From assembly GCF_040605455.1 (NCBI RefSeq), contig NZ_JBEXCV010000225.1:1-10840 (forward strand): a stretch of DNA of 10,840 nt, in the 5' to 3' direction. Below the pieces are notes generated by a model. That model did not search any database and had not been told where the DNA came from. It saw only the letters and a list, made by a program, of their open reading frames with translations. The first letter of the stretch is position 1, and each line of letters begins with the position of its first letter. Source of the stretch: Embleya sp040605455 (lineage in GTDB: Bacteria; Actinomycetota; Actinomycetes; Streptomycetales; Streptomycetaceae). Shown here piece after piece: positions 6,076-10,840 of the stretch. Made by a program: the position numbers and the translations under genes.

Positions 6076-6817
6076 GCCCGGTCGGGTTCCTCGCCGACGG
6101 GGTGGTTGCCGAGGGAGGAGAAGTCGACCCGCCACGGCTGTTGCGGCCGACTGCTGGGTGCGAGGCGCACGGTCCAGGCGGGCAGGATCACGGTCGCGAG
6201 GACCGCTTCGGTGTCGGTCACGGAGACTCCGGAGGTGGGGTGCGGCGGCGAGCACGTGATGCCTGCCGTCGGGAATCGGCGCCCTTGGTCGAGCGGGCAG
6301 CGGGTCAGCGGTTGCCCTGAGTGCCGCAGCGTTGGATGATCGGCCCCGGCAGAGTGCGTGCCAGTTCGGCCTGACCCGCCTGGACCATGTGGCTGCGCTG
6401 GCGCACCAATCTGCGTTCGGTTGAAGCGGGCACTGTGCCAGGGGCGACCCACCACTGCACCGGATCCGCGCACACGCGCCGAGTTGGCGATCCGGTTCCA
6501 GATCACCACGCACGACGCCGGCGAGCGACCGACGGACCGGGATTTCGTCCTCGCTTCACACCGGGACGCTTGGCCGGCTACCCGCGTGCCGCCGTCGCAG
6601 TGAAGAGTGCCGCCCGCTCGCGATCGGAGGGGCGTTTCGTGCGGGGGCGACGGCCCGAGTTGCGCGGCCGGTAGGGCGAACGGCGCGCAGGCCGTCCCGG
6701 TCCGATCGACCCAGGCCGTGTTCACCGCCACCGTCCGGACCGGGACGACAGGCAGCCGGCTCCCGATCACCGCACGGCGGGCGGCCTCGGGTACGGTCGA
6801 CGCCGCGATGGCCATGG
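6076..6817. other. About 740 bp without a confident gene; decayed coding pieces
   Basis: No complete gene can be supported. On the minus strand, a GTG at 6221 (GGAG 5 nt upstream) opens VTDTEAVLATVILPAWTV and about 45 plausible residues before the frame runs antisense-like over the TetR fragment to 5979. An ATG at 6815, two bases after the DUF6194 stop, opens about 60 residues with coding-like codon ends (MAIAASTVPEAARRAVIG) before quality drops. Another minus frame ends at 6313 in RLVRQRSHMVQAGQAELA plus a short tail. None matches a family I recognise. The patchwork suggests remnants of two or more genes after deletions. Confidence 0.45.
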
Positions 6818-7303
6818 TCAGCGAGTCTCCGGAGGCCTCCCCGGGTCGTGTCGCCGCGCGAACCTGGCACGAGCGGCGTCGTGGGCGCTGCGCAGAAGCC
6901 GCACGACCGTGTCCGTCGTCCTCTCACCGGGATTGACGACCGAGATCCAGCCGAGCGCCCCGTATACCGGGTGCGGCATCACGCAGTCGGCGGCTGCATG
7001 GTCGCGAGGTCGGATGAGGCTGCGCGGTTCCTCCCCCGTGAGCTCTCGGAACGTCACACGGTCGGTGTGGATGTTCACCCGCAGGCGGCCGGGAGGGTCG
7101 AGGTCGGAAGCCGCGTCGCCGGGGTGGTTCTTGACGACGATCGTTCCGTAGGGCTGGACGTTTCGAGGAATCCGACCGTCGGGGGCGTAGTAGAAGAACG
7201 CATCCCCCCACGCAGGCTCGGGGAAGTCGCTGCCCGGCTCCGGGACGACCACGAGCGCGCCGGCGAAGCCTCGCACGGTCGCGATGATCTGTTCCATACT
7301 CAT
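6818..7303 (-). CDS. DUF6194 family protein
   Basis: A 161-residue cytoplasmic protein of a family with no known function that is common in Streptomyces. Family-like signatures are WGDAFFYYAPDG (32-43), QPYGTIVVKNHPGD (50-63), RVNIHTDR (75-82) and HPVYGALGWISVVNPG (111-126), followed by a C-terminal helix ending in basic residues. The start is ATG 7303, with AAGGTGA about 10 nt upstream; a second ATG at 7297 is possible. It is divergent from, and 40 bp from, the double-MerR gene, which is a natural candidate for its regulator. Family assignment is from memory of the motif set; its role is unknown. Confidence 0.8.
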   Translation of the reverse strand: MSMEQIIATVRGFAGALVVVPEPGSDFPEPAWGDAFFYYAPDGRIPRNVQPYGTIVVKNHPGDAASDLDPPGRLRVNIHTDRVTFRELTGEEPRSLIRPRDHAAADCVMPHPVYGALGWISVVNPGERTTDTVVRLLRSAHDAARARFARRHDPGRPPETR

Positions 7304-7343
7304 GGTTCAAGCATCACCTTCAAGTGCCTATGTGGGGTTGGCG
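7304..7343. promoter_or_regulatory. Short divergent promoter region with TTCAAG repeats
   Basis: Only 40 bp separate the DUF6194 and MerR-type starts. TTCAAG occurs at 7306-7311 and 7319-7324, 13 bp apart; on the minus strand these read CTTGAA-N7-CTTGAA, just before the DUF6194 start. The space is too short for two ordinary promoters, so at least one must overlap a coding region. CTTGA motifs appear in many MerR operators, which makes this a plausible site for the neighbouring regulator. Confidence 0.35.
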
Positions 7344-8147
7344 ATGGGCGAGCCGGTGAGCGGTTCGCAACGGGTACCGCTTCGAACCACCGACGTCGCC
7401 ATGGAGTCGGGGTACTCGGTGCAACAGGTTCGCGACCTGGAACGGCTGGGAGTCATTCCCCCAGCCGTGCGATCGAGCAACGGTTACCGTTCCTACACAC
7501 CGCTGCACGTGCACGCCCTTCGCGCCTATAGAGGACTCGCAGGTGCTGTCGGGCCCGTCACAGCCCGGCAGATGCTCGCGGAACTGCGAACCGTGACGAT
7601 TCCGGAGGCAGCCTCGGCGATCAGCACGGTCCATGTTCGGCTCGCGCGGGAACGAGAGGAGGTCCTTCGTGCCCAACAAGCGTTGCGCGCGATCCAGGCC
7701 GAAGCGCACACACCCGAGTTCGAGCAGGACAGTGACGCGATGACGATCACCGAGCTCGCCGGGGCGCTCGATGTACGTCCCTCCACCCTGCGGTTCTGGG
7801 AGCAGGAAGGGCTTGTCACCCCCGAGCGAGTGACGTCACTGCAAGCACGCCGCTACGGTCCTTCAGCCGCCGGAGCGGCCCGAATCGTTGCGGCCCTCCG
7901 CGGCAGCGGTTACAGCATTCCCGCAGTGCGCGAGATCATGGCCTCCCTGGGCCGACTCGACGGCCTGGGAGAGACCCAACGCATCCTGCAACAACGCCTC
8001 GACCGGATCGCCATTCGGACCGTGGCGCTGCTCCGAGCGGGCGCCGACCTGGCGGCCGTCGTCACGGCCGAAGCAGACCGCCCAAGGCCCGAGCTGGTCG
8101 CACTTCAAGCGCCCGTTCACGCACCTGGAGGCCGTGTCCGTGCGTGA
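7344..8147 (+). CDS. Transcriptional regulator with two MerR-type DNA-binding domains
   Basis: A 267-residue protein with two MerR winged-helix domains in one chain. The first is about 12-80 (TTDVAMESGYSVQQVRDLERLGVIPP, then GYRSYTPLHVHALRAYRGL). The second is about 133-200 (MTITELAGALDVRPSTLRFWEQEGLVTP, then RRYGPSAAGAARIVAALR). Each has the MerR order of helix-turn-helix, (E/W)xxGLxxP, and R-Y wing. Helices at about 93-120 and 205-240 could be coiled-coil dimerisation arms. There is no cysteine-rich metal site or GyrI-like domain, so the signal is unknown. The start is ATG 7344 with GTGGGG 6 nt upstream; earlier ATGs at 7284 and 7302 would overlap the DUF6194 gene. The last ~25 residues (after about 243) may be read-through into a transposase remnant in another frame. 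Confidence 0.85.
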   Translation: MGEPVSGSQRVPLRTTDVAMESGYSVQQVRDLERLGVIPPAVRSSNGYRSYTPLHVHALRAYRGLAGAVGPVTARQMLAELRTVTIPEAASAISTVHVRLAREREEVLRAQQALRAIQAEAHTPEFEQDSDAMTITELAGALDVRPSTLRFWEQEGLVTPERVTSLQARRYGPSAAGAARIVAALRGSGYSIPAVREIMASLGRLDGLGETQRILQQRLDRIAIRTVALLRAGADLAAVVTAEADRPRPELVALQAPVHAPGGRVRA

Positions 8148-8205
8148 GGGCGCCATCTCCTCCTCGACACTGTTGAAGCGGCTGCGATCGGGCTCGCAGA
8201 AGAAG
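8095..8205 (+). pseudogene. Remnant of a Tn3-family transposase
   Basis: In the frame other than that of the MerR gene, the DNA reads AVSVREGAISSSTLLKRL then RSGSQKKR (about 8128-8205). Actinobacterial Tn3-type transposases carry, as I recall, VSVxEGxxSSxTLLxRLRSxSRKN in the middle of the protein. The typical continuation (YxAFxExGRVxRTxQLLR) is absent, and the frame stops at 8221-8223. This piece overlaps the last ~50 bases of the MerR gene. The fragment is short, so identity is tentative. Confidence 0.4.
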
Positions 8206-8210
8206 CGCAT

Positions 8211-8396
8211 TCAGGACGGGTAACCCCAATCGACGAACTTCGCGGAGTACGCCGAGCTGGATATCGTGTCGCCCGGCCAGTACTTGGTCACGGCGCCCAG
8301 CGCGAACTCACAGGCCAGGACTTGTCCCTTCAGGAGGAATTGGGCAGGGTCAGGCCTCCGCACGGCGATTGCAGTGCCGCCGGAGCCTTTGCTTTC
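8211..8396 (-). pseudogene. C-terminal remnant of an unrecognised gene
   Basis: A minus-strand frame ending in TGA at 8211-8213 encodes roughly 60 residues with good protein character: SGGTAIAVRRPDPAQFLLKG, then QVLACEFALGAVTKYW and PGDTISSSAYSAKF before DWGYPS. Nearly all of its last 40 codons end in G or C, as in the real genes here. The frame is open further upstream but there overlaps the 3' end of the DUF1905 gene, where it reads as nonsense. No convincing start is present, so it looks like the 3' end of a gene cut off near 8396. I cannot name the family. Confidence 0.4.
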
Positions 8397-8401
8397 GGGG
8401 G

Positions 8402-8836
8402 TCAGCCCCGCAGGGTGGCGATGGCCTTCTCGATGCGCCGTCGGCGCGTTTCGGGCCGCTTCGCGCTCTCGATGGCGCGCACATGCTCACGCTTGTGGCT
8501 GTACGCGAGCTCGTCGTATGCGGCGCGGGCGGCGGGGTCGTCGTCCAGGGCTCGGGCGAAGTCCGGGGGCTCGACGACGACGCGCGGCTGGGTGTCGAGC
8601 TCGACCTCGACCTCGACCTCCTCGCCGATCGCGACACCCGCGGCCTGCCGGTTGGCGTTGCTGAGGCCGAGCAGGTGGCGGCCTCGCAGGATGGCGACCC
8701 GGCTCTTCCAGGAATGCCCGTTGACCGTGATCGTCACGGGCGGCCGCGCACCGGCGCCGAGCGCTGCTACCACCTCGGGCGGAACTTCCAGGCCCCGCAT
8801 GGGCTCGGGCGGCTCGACGTGGGCCGAAAACTTCAT
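8402..8836 (-). CDS. DUF1905 / YdeI (OmdA-like) domain protein
   Basis: A 144-residue protein. The first part (about 2-87) is a DUF1905 beta-barrel-like domain: VPPEVVAALGAGARPPV, TVNGHSWKSRVAIL, then GLSNANRQAAGV and a run of alternating Glu/Val (EEVEVEVELD). The second (about 90-142) is the YdeI/OmpD-associated helical motif: AYDELAYSHKREHVRAIESA, then KRPETRRRRIEKAI. The combination is common in actinobacteria; a bacteriocin-protection role has been suggested for YdeI relatives, but the biochemical function is unknown. The start is ATG 8836 with a clear AGGAGA 6-7 nt upstream. It lies 155 nt downstream of a VOC gene on the same strand, separated by a strong hairpin, so it may have its own promoter. 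Confidence 0.88.
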   Translation of the reverse strand: MKFSAHVEPPEPMRGLEVPPEVVAALGAGARPPVTITVNGHSWKSRVAILRGRHLLGLSNANRQAAGVAIGEEVEVEVELDTQPRVVVEPPDFARALDDDPAARAAYDELAYSHKREHVRAIESAKRPETRRRRIEKAIATLRG

Positions 8837-8931
8837 GATCTTTCTCCTGTTGTTCTGCCGCCTCACCGCGGATCCGGCCCGCCCGGCTCCGATGGCGGTT
8901 CCCACTTCCCATACCGGGACCATCGCCGTGT

Positions 8932-8966
8932 CCGGGACGGCTGCGGAACGCGCCGCGCCGTCCCGG
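8932..8966 (-). terminator. Terminator-like hairpin after the single-domain VOC gene
   Basis: Perfect 10-base arms CCGGGACGGC (8932-8941) and GCCGTCCCGG (8957-8966), with a further inner GCGG/CCGC pairing, begin 25 nt after the VOC stop on the minus strand. There is no T-tract. It likely ends or reduces transcription between the VOC gene and the DUF1905 gene. Confidence 0.5.
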
Positions 8967-8991
8967 GCGGCTGTGAGGCAAGAGATCGCGG

Positions 8992-9405
8992 CTACTCGGC
9001 GTAGGGCTGGTCGGTTTCCGGGGCGCTGTAGCCGAGACTCCAGATGTAGCCGTCCGGGTCGGCGAAGGTGCCGCCGTACCCGCCCCACGGCAGAGCACCG
9101 GCGGGCTTGAGGATCGTGGCGCCGGCGTTCCGGGCCTCCGCCATGATCTCGTCGACCCGTGCCTCGCTGCGGACGACGTAGGTCAGAACCAGCCCGCTGA
9201 AGCCGCTGCCTTCCGGGTCCGTGCCCACCTGGCCGGCCAGACCCTCGCGAGCGTAGAAGCCGACCGGCGAGGCGCCGTCCGAGTCGAAGAACACCGAGAT
9301 GCCGTAGTCGTTCTTGATCTTCCAGCCGAGCCCCTCGGTGTAGAACTGCTTGGCCCGGTCCATGTCCCGGACACCGAGGAGGATCGAGCTGACGTGCGCT
9401 TTCAT
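8992..9405 (-). CDS. VOC (glyoxalase/bleomycin-resistance fold) protein
   Basis: A 137-residue protein with one vicinal-oxygen-chelate domain: HVSSILLGVRDMDRAKQFYTE (4-24), a GLVLTYVV strand (71-78), and the closing ATILKPAGALPWGGYGGTF-ADPDGYIW (97-122). Proteins of this fold bind small molecules or metals and include isomerases, dioxygenases and drug-binding proteins. The usual metal ligands are missing: the first strand has no His or Gln at the ligand position, and the Glu after DPDGxxW is Ser123. A metal-free binding role is therefore more likely than glyoxalase activity. The start is ATG 9405 with AAGGAG about 7 nt upstream. It is 131 bp downstream of the two-domain VOC gene. Confidence 0.9.
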   Translation of the reverse strand: MKAHVSSILLGVRDMDRAKQFYTEGLGWKIKNDYGISVFFDSDGASPVGFYAREGLAGQVGTDPEGSGFSGLVLTYVVRSEARVDEIMAEARNAGATILKPAGALPWGGYGGTFADPDGYIWSLGYSAPETDQPYAE

Positions 9406-9445
9406 GCGTTGCTCCTTGCGATGTAGGTGTTTGCGTGCCGGACAT

Positions 9446-9488
9446 CCGGGCCGGGGCCCGGCTGTCACACCGGCGCGTGCTCGCCGGT
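9446..9488 (-). terminator. Paired hairpins after the AraC-VOC unit
   Basis: Two perfect hairpins occupy the 131-bp gap: ACCGGCG-CGTGCT-CGCCGGT (9469-9488) and CCGGGCC-GG-GGCCCGG (9446-9461). The first begins 48 nt past the stop of the two-domain VOC gene. They probably terminate that transcript, which would make the downstream VOC gene a separate unit; no T-tract is present. Confidence 0.45.
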
Positions 9489-9536
9489 CAATCGGTATGA
9501 CAGGAGGGTCGAGCGGGGCGGGAGTGGGGCCGGGAG

Positions 9537-10202
9537 TCAGGACGGCGTGGAGGCGAGCGACCCGGCAGACTCCCAGGCGAACCCGTCCGGGTCGGTGAAA
9601 GCGTCGGCGGTGCCGCCGAGGACGATGCGGTGCGAGCCGGTGCCGTCGGCGGGGACGCCGAGGTCCTTGGCCAGGGCACGGCGCTTGTACAGCGCCAGCG
9701 TGAGACGGTCGGACTGGCCGGGGGCGAACTCGGCGTACTTGCCACCGAAGCTCTTGGCCACGGTCAGGCCCCGGCCGACGTAGAGCTGCTTGGTGGCCTT
9801 CACGCTCTCGACGCCGATGAGCAGGACGACCTGGTCGATCTCGCGGGTGGCGGGGCCGGTGTCCTTCTTCGCGGAGGTCGCGATCTTCCAGATCGTCCCG
9901 TCCGGGGCCTGGACGACGCCGCTGTAGCCCCACAAGGACTTCGCGGCGGGCTTGAGCACCGTGGCGCCGGCGTCCACGGCGGCGCCGACGAAGCCGTCGA
10001 CGGTGGCCGGCCCGGACACCGTGAGGGCCAGCGTGAAGCCACGGAATCCGGTGGAGTGCGCCTCGGACGCCCGCAGGCTTATGTACGAATCCACGCCGAA
10101 GGCGCGGTAGAAGCGGCGAGCGGCCTCGGGGTCGGCCACCTCAAGGGTGACGCACGCGAGGGACGTGTCGGCTGCGGTGGAAGCGGTGATTGCCATGACC
10201 AT
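9537..10202 (-). CDS. Two-domain VOC family protein
   Basis: A 221-residue protein with two VOC domains in tandem, about 15-109 (ACVTLEVADPEAARRFYRAF to APDGTIWKIA) and 122-213 (VVLLIGVESVKATKQLYV to DPDGFAWESA). Only the second keeps a Glu next to the closing DPDGxxW; the first has Lys there, so at most one typical metal site is left. The ATG at 10202 overlaps the AraC stop as TGATG, indicating coupled translation and explaining the lack of a strong ribosome site; an ATG at 10196 is an alternative. An AraC-type regulator followed by a glyoxalase-like protein is a recurrent actinomycete arrangement. Ligand unknown. Confidence 0.9.
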   Translation of the reverse strand: MVMAITASTAADTSLACVTLEVADPEAARRFYRAFGVDSYISLRASEAHSTGFRGFTLALTVSGPATVDGFVGAAVDAGATVLKPAAKSLWGYSGVVQAPDGTIWKIATSAKKDTGPATREIDQVVLLIGVESVKATKQLYVGRGLTVAKSFGGKYAEFAPGQSDRLTLALYKRRALAKDLGVPADGTGSHRIVLGGTADAFTDPDGFAWESAGSLASTPS

Positions 10203-10723
10203 CACGCTAGGGGCCGCGCGGCGGTCGGGGCTTCTCGATTCCTGACCAGTCTCGAGACTTGCTTCGCCACGCACGCCGGCATGCCCTCCACCTTGATCGC
10301 CGACCCCGCACCGCCGGCCCTACCCGCAGCATCGGCATGGTCGGCCGCCGCATCCGCCGCCTGGCGCCGGAAGGCCCCGGGCGGCATGCCGACCAGCTCG
10401 GTGAAGCGGGTGGTGAACGTTCCCAGCGACGCGCAACCGACCGCGAAGCAGATCTCGGTGACGCTGAGGTCGCCCCGCCGCAGCAGCGCCGTCGCCCGCT
10501 CGATGCGACGCGTCATCAGGTACGAGTACGGCGACTCACCGTAGGCGGCCCGGAACTGCCGACTCAGGTGCCCGGCGGACATGTTCACATCACGGGCGAG
10601 CGCCTCCACGTTCAGCGGCTGCGCGTATTCCCTGTCGATCCGGTCTCGGACACGACGCAACCGCGCGAGATCAGCCAGGCGCTGCGCCTGGACGCGTGCA
10701 CGCCGCCATTCAGGCTTACACAT
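10202..10723 (-). CDS. AraC-family transcriptional regulator
   Basis: A 173-residue protein consisting mainly of the AraC two-part helix-turn-helix domain (about 24-121): LNVEALARDVNMSAGHLSRQF, then AAYGESPYSYLMTRRIERA, then LSVTEICFAVGCASLGTFTT and FTELVGMPPGAFRR. There is no sugar-binding or cupin N-terminal domain. The tail beyond about 122 is Ala/Gly-rich. The start is ATG 10723, with GGGGAGGG 4 nt upstream; an ATG at 10747 has a poorer ribosome site. Its stop is shared with the start of the two-domain VOC gene, so both form one operon, and it probably controls that operon. The promoter would lie in 10724-10776 or beyond the damaged sequence. Confidence 0.9.
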   Translation of the reverse strand: MCKPEWRRARVQAQRLADLARLRRVRDRIDREYAQPLNVEALARDVNMSAGHLSRQFRAAYGESPYSYLMTRRIERATALLRRGDLSVTEICFAVGCASLGTFTTRFTELVGMPPGAFRRQAADAAADHADAAGRAGGAGSAIKVEGMPACVAKQVSRLVRNREAPTAARPLA

Positions 10724-10776
10724 GAGACCCTCCCCTTCGTCTTTCATCTTCCATTTCCATCGACGTCTTCGAGCGT

Positions 10777-10840
10777 GGGGGGGGGCCCCCCCGGCGGGCC
10801 CCCCCCCCCCCCACGCGGGGGGTGCCGGCCCCCCCCCACA
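10777..10840. other. G/C homopolymer tract, probable assembly artefact
   Basis: The last ~64 bases are almost only G and C in runs of 5-14, abruptly unlike the ordinary sequence before 10776. This is typical of low-quality read ends joined to a contig edge and should not be treated as biological sequence. Confidence 0.7.

Noticed and set aside
1..10840. Aminocoumarin biosynthetic cluster
   Set aside because: No biosynthetic enzyme, transporter or parY-like gene is present; only a resistance-like gyrB suggests the link.
10777..10840. G-quadruplexes or hairpins in the terminal G/C runs
   Set aside because: Most likely a contig-edge sequencing artefact, not genomic sequence.
1..10840. CRISPR arrays, tRNA or rRNA genes
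   Set aside because: No regular repeat-spacer pattern and no recognisable tRNA or rRNA segment was seen on either strand by eye.

Overview
The window is very GC-rich, and its real genes end almost every codon in G or C. Together with the protein families seen (Streptomyces-type GyrB, DUF6194, AraC-VOC pairs, many TetR/MerR regulators), this points to a Streptomyces-like actinomycete. The setting is accessory rather than core: it holds the end of an insertion sequence, several decayed gene pieces and a gyrB with no dnaA, recF or gyrA beside it. The right edge dissolves into G/C homopolymers and looks like a contig end.

Layout. Positions 1-95 are the right end of an ISL3-type insertion sequence. 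A minus-strand gene of unknown function (160-858) follows, then a 365-bp gap with short direct repeats and a tetranucleotide tract. A D-2-hydroxyacid dehydrogenase (1224-2336, minus) comes next; its GTG start overlaps the stop codon of a remnant of a thiamine-pyrophosphate 2-oxoacid oxidoreductase. A divergent, C-terminally short TetR regulator (2689-3189) is separated from it by a region with operator-like dyads and a G-quadruplex motif.

The centrepiece is a complete gyrB (3606-5639) behind a leader of about 300 nt rich in hairpins. It is a full Streptomyces-type GyrB, stands alone, and most resembles the second, aminocoumarin-resistant GyrB of antibiotic producers. That last point rests on recalled sequence and is not proven here.

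Downstream lie a C-terminal TetR fragment (5710-6075), about 740 bp of apparently decayed DNA, a DUF6194 gene (6818-7303, minus), and a divergent regulator with two MerR DNA-binding domains (7344-8147). The 3' end of that regulator runs into what looks like a Tn3-transposase remnant. A second, antisense gene remnant (8211-8396) follows. The right part is a minus-strand series: AraC regulator (10202-10723), two-domain VOC protein (9537-10202, overlapping the AraC stop as TGATG), single-domain VOC protein (8992-9405) and a DUF1905/YdeI-type protein (8402-8836), with strong hairpins between the units.

How they may work together: AraC and the two-domain VOC protein are almost certainly one transcript. 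The DUF6194 and double-MerR genes form a divergent regulator-target pair. The dehydrogenase was probably once part of a 2-oxoacid oxidoreductase operon under the divergent TetR. The gyrB appears to be an independent unit that would give a second gyrase B subunit.
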